Positions 39,595 to 49,093 of a DNA stretch of 64,000 bases are shown here, in pieces. Source of the DNA: Rikenellaceae bacterium (lineage in GTDB: Bacteria > Bacteroidota > Bacteroidia > Bacteroidales > Rikenellaceae). The position numbers were made by a program, and so were the translations under genes. Location: assembly GCA_015059785.1 (NCBI GenBank), contig SUZS01000005.1, positions 49,591 to 113,590 of the forward strand, in the 5' to 3' direction. Position 1 is the first letter of the stretch; each line of letters begins with the position of its first letter. The notes under the pieces were generated by a model. It ran no database searches. It was not told the origin of the DNA and worked only from the letters and a program-made list of their open reading frames with translations.

Positions 39595-40713
39595 ATGAAG
39601 ATTGTCATCCTGGGACCCGCGCACCCATATCGCGGAGGTCTTGCTTCAATAATGGAGACTATGGCGCGTGAGTATCAGCGTCGCGGCGATGAGGTTAAGA
39701 TTTACACCTTCTCGCTTCAGTATCCATCGCTCCTCTTCCCGGGCAAGAGTCAGACCGTAGATACCCCAGCACCAGACGACCTACATATTGAGCGGGTGAT
39801 GAACACCTGTAATCCTATAAACTGGATTATTCTTGGCAACCGACTGCGCAAGGAGGCTCCAGATATGATTCTGATGAAGTACTGGACTCCATTTATGGCT
39901 CCATGCTTTGGCACTATCTGCCGCATTGCACGCCGAAATGGCGTTACAAAAGTCGTCTGCCAGATTGACAATGTAGAGCCACACGAGCATCATATTACCG
40001 ATAAGCCATTTAACCACTACTACCTCGGCGCAGTGGATGGTTTTGTATATATGTCCGAGCAGGTGGGTGGCGAGCTGAAGGCATACACTTCTGCCCCAGC
40101 ACTATTCTCCCCACACCCAATGTTCTCCAACTTTGGCAATCGAGTAGAGCGCACTGAGGCTTGCAAAAAGTTGGAACTTGATCCACAGTGCAACTATCTA
40201 CTCTTTTTCGGACTTATTCGTGAGTACAAAGGTCTTGATATCCTTCTTGAAGCATTTAAGGGTGTTAAGCTTGACAATGTAAAGCTTATTGTTGCAGGCG
40301 AGTTTTACGAAAGCAAAGAGAAGTATGAGCAATATTTTGAGGCTCTTGGCGATAGAGTAATTCTGCACGACCGTTTTATTGCCGATGCAGATGTTAAGTA
40401 TTACTTCTCAGTGACAGATGCACTTGTGCTGCCATATAGAACAGCCACACAGAGCGGTGTTACGCAGATAGCATACAACTTCTTCACACCGATGATTGTT
40501 ACAGATGTGGGCGGTCTGCCTGAGATTGTTCCTGACGATAGAGTAGGCTATGTTACTCCACCGACTGTTGATGGCGTATTGGAGGCCATTGAGAGTCTAT
40601 ATCAAGGAGATAACCTTGAGCGTTTCCGCAAAAACATTGTGAAGGAGCGCAAACGCTTTAGCTGGAGTACGATGTGCGATAAGATTATTGAGGTGTTTAA
40701 TGAGTGCCGATAG
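39595..40713 (+). CDS. GT4-family glycosyltransferase
   Basis: GT-B glycosyltransferase of 372 residues. The N-terminal domain opens with GPAHPYRGGLAS, and the nucleotide-sugar site includes LFFGLIREYKGLDILLEAF and TATQSGVTQIAYNF with VGGLPEIV near the C terminus. It probably adds a sugar to LPS, capsule or a glycolipid. No surrounding polysaccharide cluster indicates the acceptor. Confidence 0.9.
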   Translation: MKIVILGPAHPYRGGLASIMETMAREYQRRGDEVKIYTFSLQYPSLLFPGKSQTVDTPAPDDLHIERVMNTCNPINWIILGNRLRKEAPDMILMKYWTPFMAPCFGTICRIARRNGVTKVVCQIDNVEPHEHHITDKPFNHYYLGAVDGFVYMSEQVGGELKAYTSAPALFSPHPMFSNFGNRVERTEACKKLELDPQCNYLLFFGLIREYKGLDILLEAFKGVKLDNVKLIVAGEFYESKEKYEQYFEALGDRVILHDRFIADADVKYYFSVTDALVLPYRTATQSGVTQIAYNFFTPMIVTDVGGLPEIVPDDRVGYVTPPTVDGVLEAIESLYQGDNLERFRKNIVKERKRFSWSTMCDKIIEVFNECR

Positions 40714-40775
40714 GCGCGTAGATGTGACGACTTTTTGGTCGTCATTTTTATTATCAGATTGGCTCAATCATCCTA

Positions 40776-40807
40776 TTTGCATATTTTCTAAAAAATTATT
40801 ACCTTTG
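40776..40807 (+). promoter_or_regulatory. Promoter of the small HTH regulator
   Basis: TTTG (40776-40779) and TACCTTTG (40800-40807) with 20-bp spacing, 33 nt before the ATG at 40841. Confidence 0.75.
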
Positions 40808-40840
40808 CGAACACTATATAATTATATATTTCTGTACAGT

Positions 40841-41044
40841 ATGGCAATAAATATCAAATTGGCAGCGTTAATGGCGAAGAAGCGTATATCGCTTACAGAG
40901 TTGGCGGAGAAGATTGGAATTACGCAGGCGAATTTATCAATACTCAAGACGGGCAAGGGTCGCGCGATACGATTCTCCACTCTTGAGGCTATTTGCAAGG
41001 TGCTCAAGTGTCAGCCGGGTGACATTCTTGAGTTTGAGAAGTAA
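40841..41044 (+). CDS. Small XRE/Cro-type HTH regulator
   Basis: DNA-binding protein of 67 residues consisting of one helix-turn-helix domain (about 5-62) with SLTELAEKIGITQANLSIL and CKVLKCQPGDILEF, like the YozG/HTH_26 family of tiny repressors. A longer in-frame extension reaches upstream across its promoter and into the glycosyltransferase gene, so the ATG at 40841 is preferred. The next gene is the M16 peptidase, whose promoter starts 16 nt after this stop, so this protein could regulate it. Confidence 0.88.
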   Translation: MAINIKLAALMAKKRISLTELAEKIGITQANLSILKTGKGRAIRFSTLEAICKVLKCQPGDILEFEK

Positions 41045-41059
41045 ATTTTTTGTTAAAAA

Positions 41060-41090
41060 TTTGGAAAATTCGTGGGGGGGGGTAAATTTG
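41060..41090 (+). promoter_or_regulatory. Promoter of the M16 peptidase with a G9 tract in its spacer
   Basis: TTTG (41060-41063) and TAAATTTG (41083-41090) are 19 bp apart. The last nine spacer bases, 41074-41082, are an uninterrupted G run next to the -7 box. Slippage of such tracts changes spacer length, a known phase-variation mechanism in other bacteria. Confidence 0.75.
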
Positions 41091-41169
41091 CACCCGAATC
41101 GCGATTAAAATAGGTTAATGAGCAAACAGTAACCAAAAAAAACAAAATGTTTAACTAATAATTACGACA

Positions 41170-44001
41170 ATGAGAAAGTTTTTCTTGTCAGCACTTGCAA
41201 CACTTGTTGCATTTGCAGCGGTGGCTCAGTTGAGCACCCAGCCTCAGATTCCTGTTATCCCGCAGGACCCAGAGGTTAGAACAGGCCAGTTGGAGAACGG
41301 TATGAAGTACTACATCCGTCACAACGACAAGCAGAAGGGACTTGCAGACTTCTACATCATCCACGATGTAGGTGCTATTCAGGAGGATGACAATCAGCAG
41401 GGTCTGGCTCACTTCCTTGAGCATATGGCATTTAACGGCACAAAGAACCTGCCGGGTAAGATGCTTATTGAATATCTTGAGAAGGTGGGTGTAAAGTTTG
41501 GAGCTAACCTCAATGCAGGTACCTCTTGGGACTATACACAGTATCTGATTAAGGATGTACCAGTATCTCGTCAGGGTGTTGTTGATACAGCAATGCTCAT
41601 TATGCACGACTGGTCACACTTTATCACCCTTGACCACAGCGAGATTGACAAGGAGCGCGGTGTAATTCAGGAGGAGCTTCGTACACGCGATGGTGCTTCT
41701 TGGCGTTCTACAATCAACCTACTCAAGACCCTTTTCAAGGGTACAAAGTACGAACATCGCAACCTTATCGGTCACCTTGAGGGTCTTCAGAGCTTCAGCT
41801 ATGATGATATCAAGAGCTTCTACGATAAGTGGTATCGTCCTGACTACCAGGCTGTAGTTGTTGTTGGAGACATTGATGTTGATAAGATTGAGGCTCAGAT
41901 TAAGACCCTTATGGCAGACATCCCTGCTCCAGCAGCAGATGCAGCACAGAAGGAGGTAATTGTTGTTCCAGACAATCAGGAGCCTATCGTATCAATCTTT
42001 GAGGACCCAGAGATGGTTGAGAGCGATATCAGCCTGTTTATTAAGCGTCCTGCAATGCCACGCGAAATGCGCAATACAGTTGTTGCAGAGCAGATTTCAC
42101 TTATCAACTCTATCGCCGGCACAATGGCAAATGCTCGTCTTGCAGAGATTGCTATGAAGCCAGATGCTCCATTCACTCAGGCATACATCGGCAATGGTGG
42201 TGTTGGTATCTGCCCTACTCTTGATGGCCTTACACTGGGTGTAAACACTAAGGATGGCGGTCTTAAGGCTGGTTTTGCTGCGGCACTAACCGAGCTTGAG
42301 AGAATCCGTCGTCACGGCTTTACTGAGGCTGAGTTTGAGCGCGCAAAGGCACAGGTACTCCGTCGCGAGGAGCAGGCATACACAAACCGTAACGACAGAA
42401 TGAACGGTCAGTATGTTCAGCGCTACCTCTCTGCTTTCCGTCGCAATACAGCCTTCCCTCCTGCAGAGCTTGAGTGGAAGATGGATAGCGCAATTATCGC
42501 ACAGATGCCTCTTGAGGCTGTAAATCAGGTTTACAAGCAGTATATCACAGACCACAACAATGTTGTTATTGCAAACGCACCTAAGAAGGATGGCGTAGTA
42601 AACCCTACCGAGGCTGATGTTCTTGAGGTACTCAAGGCTGTAAAGGCTTCTGAGATTGCACCTTACAAGGATAACACTGTTAAGGAGCCACTTATTGCTA
42701 ACCCAGAGGCTCTCAAGGGCTCAAAGGTTAAGAAGGTAGCTGCAAACGAGACACTTGGTACTACAGAGTGGACACTTAAGAACGGTATTAAGGTTGTTGT
42801 TAAGCCTACAACATTCAAGGCTGACGAAGTTAGCATCCGTATGGTTGCACAGAGCGGTGTAAGTAACCTTACAGACGAGGATTACTACACTGGTAAGTAT
42901 ATGCCAATGGCTATGGGTCAGATGGGTGTTGGTAAGTTCTCATCTACAGAGCTTCGCAAGCAGCTCTCTGGTAAGAGCGCATCTACATCTGTATCTCCTG
43001 ACGACTACACTACAACAATCTCGGGTAGTGGCTCTCCAAAGGACCTTGAGACCATTATGCAGCTTCTCCACCTCCGCTTTACTGCTCCACGCTTCAGCGA
43101 GGATGACTTCAAGGCTACTATGAGCCAGTATATCAGCTATGTTGAGAATCTGAAGACTAACCCAGACTTCAAGGCATCTTCAGAGCAGCTCAAGAGCCTC
43201 TATAACAACCACTACCGCCGTCAGCAGATCTCTACAGAGGTGCTTAACTCAATTAAGTATGAGCGTCTGGAGCCTATATATCGTGCTCTTACTGCTAACG
43301 CTGCAGATTATACAGTCTATATCGTTGGTAATGTAAACCTTGAGACTCTTCAGCCAATGGTTGAGAAGTATATCGGTAGCCTTCCTACAAAGAAGAAGCT
43401 GACAAAGCGCCTTGATGACGGTATTCGCTACGCTAAGGGCGAGGTTGTTAATGACTTCAACCACCCTATGCAGCAGCCAAAGGTTAGCGTATGTCGTATC
43501 TACACTGGCGAGATTGAGTACAACCTTGAGAACTCTGTAACAATGAACTTCCTACAGGATATCCTGCGTTCACGCTACACAGTATCTATCCGCGAGGAGA
43601 AGGGTGGCACTTATGGCGTAGGTGTTGGCGGTTCTGTAGCCGCACTCTATAATCCTAACTACCAGCTTGTTATCCAGTTTGACACAAACGAGAAGATGGC
43701 GGACGAGCTGTCAGAAATCGTTGTTGCTGAGCTTAAGGAGATAGCAGCTAATGGTCCAAAGAGCGAGGACCTTGAGAAGGTACGCGAGTATATGGTTAAG
43801 GAGTGGAACAACCGCCTTGTTCAGAACGGCGCTTGGATGAACTACATCTACCAGTACTACACTTATGGCGAGGCCGTTAACCGCGTGGCTAACTACGAGA
43901 ATATCGTCAAGTCTATGACTGCTGAGAAGGTTGCAGCCCTTGCAGCTAAGGTTCTTGCAGATGGCAATATGACATATGTTGTAATGCGCCCTGCAAAGTA
44001 G
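41170..44001 (+). CDS. M16-family zinc peptidase (PqqL-like), exported
   Basis: Exported metallopeptidase of 943 residues, a length typical of PqqL-type M16 proteins. After a signal peptide (MRKFFLSALATLVAFAAVAQ) come two M16 halves. The first has the inverted zinc motif HFLEH (His81, Glu84, His85), with the third-ligand Glu in ERGVIQEELRTRDG about 70 residues later. The second (about 525 onward) lacks the zinc motif, as expected. It would degrade peptides in the periplasm. It stands alone, with a G9-containing promoter and a terminator. Confidence 0.94.
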   Translation: MRKFFLSALATLVAFAAVAQLSTQPQIPVIPQDPEVRTGQLENGMKYYIRHNDKQKGLADFYIIHDVGAIQEDDNQQGLAHFLEHMAFNGTKNLPGKMLIEYLEKVGVKFGANLNAGTSWDYTQYLIKDVPVSRQGVVDTAMLIMHDWSHFITLDHSEIDKERGVIQEELRTRDGASWRSTINLLKTLFKGTKYEHRNLIGHLEGLQSFSYDDIKSFYDKWYRPDYQAVVVVGDIDVDKIEAQIKTLMADIPAPAADAAQKEVIVVPDNQEPIVSIFEDPEMVESDISLFIKRPAMPREMRNTVVAEQISLINSIAGTMANARLAEIAMKPDAPFTQAYIGNGGVGICPTLDGLTLGVNTKDGGLKAGFAAALTELERIRRHGFTEAEFERAKAQVLRREEQAYTNRNDRMNGQYVQRYLSAFRRNTAFPPAELEWKMDSAIIAQMPLEAVNQVYKQYITDHNNVVIANAPKKDGVVNPTEADVLEVLKAVKASEIAPYKDNTVKEPLIANPEALKGSKVKKVAANETLGTTEWTLKNGIKVVVKPTTFKADEVSIRMVAQSGVSNLTDEDYYTGKYMPMAMGQMGVGKFSSTELRKQLSGKSASTSVSPDDYTTTISGSGSPKDLETIMQLLHLRFTAPRFSEDDFKATMSQYISYVENLKTNPDFKASSEQLKSLYNNHYRRQQISTEVLNSIKYERLEPIYRALTANAADYTVYIVGNVNLETLQPMVEKYIGSLPTKKKLTKRLDDGIRYAKGEVVNDFNHPMQQPKVSVCRIYTGEIEYNLENSVTMNFLQDILRSRYTVSIREEKGGTYGVGVGGSVAALYNPNYQLVIQFDTNEKMADELSEIVVAELKEIAANGPKSEDLEKVREYMVKEWNNRLVQNGAWMNYIYQYYTYGEAVNRVANYENIVKSMTAEKVAALAAKVLADGNMTYVVMRPAK

Positions 44002-44022
44002 TCAAATGACATACAGTTTCAT

Positions 44023-44052
44023 AGAGCAATCCTTCTGGGTTGCTCTTTTTTT
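44023..44052 (+). terminator. Terminator after the M16 peptidase
   Basis: AGAGCAATCC and GGGTTGCTCT pair around TTCT (one T-G wobble), followed by a T run. Found 21 nt after the stop. Confidence 0.88.
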
Positions 44053-44101
44053 GTGACAGTACCGAGAAATTAAACTGCTTTTGCTAAAAAATCATCACAA
44101 A

Positions 44102-44133
44102 TTTGGCAGTTAGAGAAAAAGTCTGTAACTTTG
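44102..44133 (+). promoter_or_regulatory. Promoter of the nuclease/TonB-receptor operon, with overlapping direct repeat
   Basis: TTTG (44102-44105) and TAACTTTG (44126-44133) are 20 bp apart. TTTGGCAG occurs twice with 28-bp period (44102-44109 and 44130-44137), covering the -33 box and the end of the -7 box. Just downstream, GTGCG-CGTATA-CGCAC (44143-44158) can form a hairpin at or near the mRNA 5' end. The leader is about 80 nt. Confidence 0.7.
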
Positions 44134-44223
44134 GCAGCTAATGTGCGCGTATACGCACGCACGCGAGATAATTATTTATAAATTAACATATTTTACAAAC
44201 CATTTAAACACAAAAAAAGCAGT

Positions 44224-47200
44224 ATGAAAAGCATTTTTCGTTCTCTCCTCTACTCAGCAATGGTGCTGGTAGCAGGATTTGCAGCTTCGTGTACCGAGAA
44301 TGAGGAGGGCACTGGTGGCTACCAGGGCATTCCTACTATCAAGGTTACCCCTGCATCACTTAATGTTGCTCTTGCTGGTGGCACTACCGAGCAGGTTGTT
44401 GTTGAGACTCCTGCAGAGTGGACTCTTGACATCGACACCGAGGGTGTTGTTGCAAGTGCTATGTCTGGCAATGGCGATGCTGTAATTACCTTTGAGGTAC
44501 CTGCAGCAGAGGCTATGCGCACCATTAAGGCTACGTTTACAGCAACTGGCTATGTTAGCGGCTACCCTATCACTAAGAAGGCGAGCGTATCTATCAGCCA
44601 GTCTGACTCTGACATTCCATCTGTAGATGGCGAATTTGTTTACTACGAAAATGGTGGTGAGTCAGTATCAAAGGTTGACGGCTACTGGCCATATGTTGAT
44701 GCTTACACTGGTTGGAACCCACAGGGCGGCGAGGGCTTTGACCAGAGCGGTGTTACCTACACTGGTAAGAACGCATCTGTTCGTAACTCTGGTAAGACTT
44801 GGGCTCCAGTGGGCGCTACATACGCAACTGATGCTCCATACGCATACCTTCAGGCAAAGACTGACTCTGAGTTTGTTATCAACAACATAGCAATCAAGAG
44901 TGGTGTTAAGAACTACACCTTCTCATTCACTGCACACAACCAGTATGCAAATGAGATTGCTTCTCCTTACACCCCAGCTCCAGTATCTCCACTTAAGTCT
45001 GGCGAAAACCTTACAGTAGAGGTCAGCGTTGACGGCACAAACTTCGGTGCTGTTACCTACTCTACAATGGCTGACGGTAACTGGGAGTATGCTATCGCTC
45101 CATTTACCCTTCCTGCAGATGCAGACAAGCTCTTTGTTCGCTTCTCTAATTACAAGGCTGACACAACTACTCCACTGCCTTCATCTGCATTCCAGTATCA
45201 GGCAGCACTTCGCTTTGACGACTTCCGCCTTGTTGAGGGTGGTAACGGTCCAGTTGTAGACTTCAACAACGCTATTGGCGGTGGTAACACTGGCGGTGGT
45301 AATGTTCCTACAGAGGCAGTTAAGGCTACTGTTGCAGAGTTCTTGGCAGCTGCTGAGGATGGCACTACTTACTACGAGCTTACTGGTACTATCACAAATG
45401 TTGTAAATACTACCTACGGTAACTTTGACCTTACAGACGAGACTGGCACAGTTTACATCTACGGTCTTAGCAGTCCTACTGGCGAGCAGAAGTACTGGGC
45501 AGCATCTGGTGCAAAGAAGGGCGATACAATCACTGTTCGCACTCTTCGTACATCTTACAACAACACTCCACAGGGTAAGGATGCTATCTTTGTAAGCCTT
45601 GTTCCTGGCGAGGGTGGCGAGGAGCCTACTCCAGAGCCTGCAGAGGGCGCTTACGCTTCTGATGTACCATTTGTTTGCGCTGCAGACGACTCAGCAAATG
45701 CAGCATACTCACTCGCAGCTACTACAATTAGCGGTCAGGCAGCTACTGGCTTCAAGCTCGGTAAGAGCAAGCAGCAGGGTAAGTTCACTTCAAAGGCTAT
45801 TGGCGTTGCTGGTACAAAGTATATCAACTTCTACGCAGCAGCTTGGAAGGGTACTACAGCTACACTTTACTTCCGCGTTGACGGTGGTGCTGTTCAGTCT
45901 GTAGCTCTTGCAGCTAATACTGGTGCAACTGGTAATCCTCCATACCCAATCACATTTGCTGATTCAGACCACTACTCAGTAAAGCTTGAGGGTCTTACTG
46001 AGACATCTACTATTGAGTTCGGTACAAATGCAGACTTTGCGCTCACTACCCACTCTGGTTCAGCTCCAGATATCGCTCCACGCGTAATCGTTTGCGGTGT
46101 CAAGCTCTCTGACGAGCCTCTTGGCACTGACAACCCTGGTGGTGGCACAACTCCAGAGCCAGACCCAACACCAGGCGAGACAAAGACTATCGCTCAGATT
46201 CTTGCTGCTGGTAGCGGTGCATCACTCTCTGGCACTATTGAGGGCGTTGTTATCTCAAATATGGCACTTAACAACCTCACTTCAAAGAAGGGTCTCTATG
46301 TCCAAGATGAGACTGGTGCACTTCAGCTCTACCTCGCTGCAAACCACGAGCTTGCTTTCGGTACAAAGGTAAAGATTGACCTTACTGGCACAACTCTTGG
46401 CGACTACAACGGCGCAGTACAGATTAGCGGTCTTGCTCTTGACAAGATTACTACCGTATCTACTAACAACACCGTTGAGCCAAAGGTTGTTTCTATCGCA
46501 GACTTCCTTGCAAACAAGTATGAGGGTCAGTATGTTGCTATTGAGGGCGTTCAGGTATCATCTTCAGACCTTACAAAGACTTGGGTTATGGGCGGTGCTC
46601 ACACATCTATCAATGTTGAGGACGCAGCAGGCAACAAGTTCGTTGTATTCTCATCTAAGTACGCTACTTACGGCACTGAGACTGTAGCACAAGGTTCTGG
46701 TACTATCAAGGGTATTGCATCTATCAACAAGGGTGCAATGCAGATTATCTTTGCACAGGCTTCTGACTACGCATCGCTTACTGGTGCGCGCTTTGACGGT
46801 ACAGTAACACCAGAGCCAGATCCAACACCAACACCTGGAGATGCAAAGACACTTCCATACGCAGAGAGCTTTACTACAAGCCAGGGCGACTTTACAATTA
46901 ACAATGTTACACTTGGCACATTGAGCTATGTTTGGCAGCACTCTACATACAATAGCGACGGTTATATGAAGGCTTCAGCATTTATGAATAACGCAGCTGT
47001 CGCTGCAGAGAGCTGGTTGGTTTCTCCTGCAATCTCACTCGCTGGTGCAACTTCTCCAGTTGTTACCTTTACTCACGCACACAAGTTTGCTGGCACTCCA
47101 TCAGAGGAGCTTACCCTTTGGGTATCTGCTAACGACGGTGCTTGGGAGCAGGTTACCATCCCTACTTACAGCGACAACAGCTCTTGGACATTTGTTGAGT

Positions 47201-47778
47201 CAGGCGAGATTAGCCTTGCAAAGTATGTAGGTAGCACAGTTAAGGTTGCCTTCAAGTATGTTTCAACAACTTCAAATGCTGGTACTTGGGAGGTTAAGAA
47301 CTTCTCTGTTGCCGAGGCGAGCGGTGCTGTAACTCCAGATCCAACACCAGATCCAGACCCAACACCAGGTACTGGTACTACTATTAGCGCAGCTCTTAAC
47401 GCTTCACTTACTTGGACAGAGGAGACTGACGCAACTTATGGCAAGGGCTTCTACACAACTGTTGATGGCGTGAAGATGGGTTACTATCAGGGTACATCTA
47501 CCTCTACTCCAACAGCTGCAAAGGATGACCATATCCGCGTTTACAAGAGCTCACTATTTGTAGTAGTTCCTGCTGCTGGTCAGAAGGTTAAGAGTGTAAA
47601 TATCAATGTAACCTATGCAGCTACTTACGCTCTCGATATGACTGTTGAGGGTGCTGATAACGCAGTAGGTAACACGGATAACGGCACAATCACTTGGTCA
47701 GGTAGCGTAGATAAGTTCGTTGCGACAGCTTCTGAGGGCCAGGTTCGTATCAAGGATATCTCTGTTGTAGTTGAGTAG
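44224..47778 (+). CDS. Large multidomain OB-fold/BACON surface lipoprotein
   Basis: Lipoprotein of 1184 residues (lipobox AASCTE, Cys23). Visible order: BACON-like Ig domain (about 38-130); jelly-roll-like region (150-345); an OB-fold module (about 365-460, ELTGTITNVVNTTYGNFDLT); another beta-sandwich (480-635); two further OB/DUF5689-like modules (about 655-865, GLYVQDETGALQLYLAANH and YVAIEGVQVSSSDLTKTW); a choice-of-anchor-J-type jelly roll (about 880-1045); and a C-terminal beta domain. Acidic Pro/Asp/Thr linkers separate them. Similar OB modules occur in extracellular nucleases such as YhcR. First gene of the operon; probably a surface binding or display protein, with nucleic acid the suspected ligand. 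Confidence 0.8.
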   Translation: MKSIFRSLLYSAMVLVAGFAASCTENEEGTGGYQGIPTIKVTPASLNVALAGGTTEQVVVETPAEWTLDIDTEGVVASAMSGNGDAVITFEVPAAEAMRTIKATFTATGYVSGYPITKKASVSISQSDSDIPSVDGEFVYYENGGESVSKVDGYWPYVDAYTGWNPQGGEGFDQSGVTYTGKNASVRNSGKTWAPVGATYATDAPYAYLQAKTDSEFVINNIAIKSGVKNYTFSFTAHNQYANEIASPYTPAPVSPLKSGENLTVEVSVDGTNFGAVTYSTMADGNWEYAIAPFTLPADADKLFVRFSNYKADTTTPLPSSAFQYQAALRFDDFRLVEGGNGPVVDFNNAIGGGNTGGGNVPTEAVKATVAEFLAAAEDGTTYYELTGTITNVVNTTYGNFDLTDETGTVYIYGLSSPTGEQKYWAASGAKKGDTITVRTLRTSYNNTPQGKDAIFVSLVPGEGGEEPTPEPAEGAYASDVPFVCAADDSANAAYSLAATTISGQAATGFKLGKSKQQGKFTSKAIGVAGTKYINFYAAAWKGTTATLYFRVDGGAVQSVALAANTGATGNPPYPITFADSDHYSVKLEGLTETSTIEFGTNADFALTTHSGSAPDIAPRVIVCGVKLSDEPLGTDNPGGGTTPEPDPTPGETKTIAQILAAGSGASLSGTIEGVVISNMALNNLTSKKGLYVQDETGALQLYLAANHELAFGTKVKIDLTGTTLGDYNGAVQISGLALDKITTVSTNNTVEPKVVSIADFLANKYEGQYVAIEGVQVSSSDLTKTWVMGGAHTSINVEDAAGNKFVVFSSKYATYGTETVAQGSGTIKGIASINKGAMQIIFAQASDYASLTGARFDGTVTPEPDPTPTPGDAKTLPYAESFTTSQGDFTINNVTLGTLSYVWQHSTYNSDGYMKASAFMNNAAVAAESWLVSPAISLAGATSPVVTFTHAHKFAGTPSEELTLWVSANDGAWEQVTIPTYSDNSSWTFVESGEISLAKYVGSTVKVAFKYVSTTSNAGTWEVKNFSVAEASGAVTPDPTPDPDPTPGTGTTISAALNASLTWTEETDATYGKGFYTTVDGVKMGYYQGTSTSTPTAAKDDHIRVYKSSLFVVVPAAGQKVKSVNINVTYAATYALDMTVEGADNAVGNTDNGTITWSGSVDKFVATASEGQVRIKDISVVVE

Positions 47779-47808
47779 TCCTTTGAATGTAATAAAATGC
47801 TTTACAAC

Positions 47809-47844
47809 CCTCTCCCGATGGGAGACTGTCGGGAGGGGATTTTT
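47809..47844 (+). terminator. Terminator-like hairpin between the OB-fold lipoprotein and nuclease genes
   Basis: CCTCTCCCGA and TCGGGAGGGG form a 10-bp GC-rich hairpin with a 10-nt loop, followed by ATTTTT. It ends 7 nt before the nuclease ATG. It may lower downstream expression (partial terminator) or protect the upstream mRNA. Confidence 0.7.
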
Positions 47845-47851
47845 AATACCG

Positions 47852-49081
47852 ATGAAAAAACTTTTCTCATTAGTGCTCCTTGCACTGACAATTACAACAT
47901 TCTGGGCTTGTAGCGACGAGGACCCTTGGTCTCCATATCAGTCCAAAGCTACACTATCCCACAACACAAAGGGTTGGGATGAGACCACCATTAGCCTCAA
48001 GACCTCCGGCGATGTACGCTACACTTGGGAGGCTGTTATCGTAGAGGGCTATGAGTGGGTATCTTTCAGCTCATCTTCAGAGCAGATTGCCGCAACTGGC
48101 AAGGTTGGCAACAGCGCCACTATCTACTTTGATAAAAACGACACAACCGCATCGCGTACGGCTACGGTTTATATAAAATTCTCCGACGGTTATAACACTA
48201 CACTCAGTTTCTCACAGCTTGGTAAGAGCGAGAATACAACATACGACAGAGCGTGGGCAGAGCAGCCTGCACACACCTCTGGAGCAAATTTAGTACACAA
48301 GACATACTACACGACACTTTCAAACGGCAAGTTTGTGCGTAACTACTCTATATGCTACGACACTGAAAAGCTTGTCTCTCGTTGGGTAGCATACCCGCTG
48401 CATAGCGTATACACTGATGGTCGCGGATACCCGGGTGGTGGAAGAACAGATGCTTGGGCATTTGATGACGCTATTACCGAGTATTACAATGGCGGCTACC
48501 AAATTGTCGAGTATGAGTATACCGACCCTGTTATCCCACAAACAAAGCAGCAGAATATCGTTAGCGGCGCTTATGGCACTGGCGATAGCCGTGGACATAT
48601 GCTCCCTTCAGCATCGCGCTATAGCACATGGATGACCAATGCGCAGACCTTCTATGCGACCAATATGATGCCACAGAATTACGACTTCAATGGTGGCGTG
48701 TGGGCATCTATTGAGAATAAAACTCGTAACAATGTACCTGCCGACACCCTATATGTCGTTGTGGGAACTCTCTTTGAGAATGCAAAGACCTTTACCTCTC
48801 GCGGTAGAACAATCACCCGCCCTACGCACTGCTACAAACTGCTTCTGCGTACCCGTAGCGGTAATACAAAGAAGAGTATTTCGGAGATTACCGACCCTAA
48901 CGAGATTAAGGCTATCGGTTTCTTGTTTGCCAACGAGTCAAATGCTGTCCCTTACAAGCAGGCGGTAGTATCAATTAAGGAGGTAGAAGAGCGAAGTGGC
49001 TTTACATTCTACCAAAACCTTAACCCAGCCGTTGCCGAGAGCGTTAAGAATCAGAAGAATATTAACGATTGGAATTTTTAA
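47852..49081 (+). CDS. DNA/RNA non-specific endonuclease (NUC/NucA family) lipoprotein
   Basis: Secreted, lipid-anchored nuclease of 409 residues cutting DNA and RNA with a bound metal. The lipobox is FWACSD (Cys20). Residues ~25-135 form a BACON/Ig-like domain ending FSQLGKS. The beta-beta-alpha-metal domain follows (about 150-405), with GDSRGHMLPSASR (catalytic His249; the canonical DRGH has an inserted Ser between D and R) and the metal Asn271 in TNMMPQ, then GGVWASIENKTR. The ATG at 47852 gives the signal sequence; an upstream ATG overlaps the previous gene. Second gene of the operon. Confidence 0.92.
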   Translation: MKKLFSLVLLALTITTFWACSDEDPWSPYQSKATLSHNTKGWDETTISLKTSGDVRYTWEAVIVEGYEWVSFSSSSEQIAATGKVGNSATIYFDKNDTTASRTATVYIKFSDGYNTTLSFSQLGKSENTTYDRAWAEQPAHTSGANLVHKTYYTTLSNGKFVRNYSICYDTEKLVSRWVAYPLHSVYTDGRGYPGGGRTDAWAFDDAITEYYNGGYQIVEYEYTDPVIPQTKQQNIVSGAYGTGDSRGHMLPSASRYSTWMTNAQTFYATNMMPQNYDFNGGVWASIENKTRNNVPADTLYVVVGTLFENAKTFTSRGRTITRPTHCYKLLLRTRSGNTKKSISEITDPNEIKAIGFLFANESNAVPYKQAVVSIKEVEERSGFTFYQNLNPAVAESVKNQKNINDWNF

Positions 49082-49093
49082 TATTATACAACT

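Noticed and set aside
40688..40840. N-terminal extension of the small HTH protein
   Set aside because: The extra ~51 codons overlap the glycosyltransferase end and the TTTG/TACCTTTG promoter and show no conserved character.
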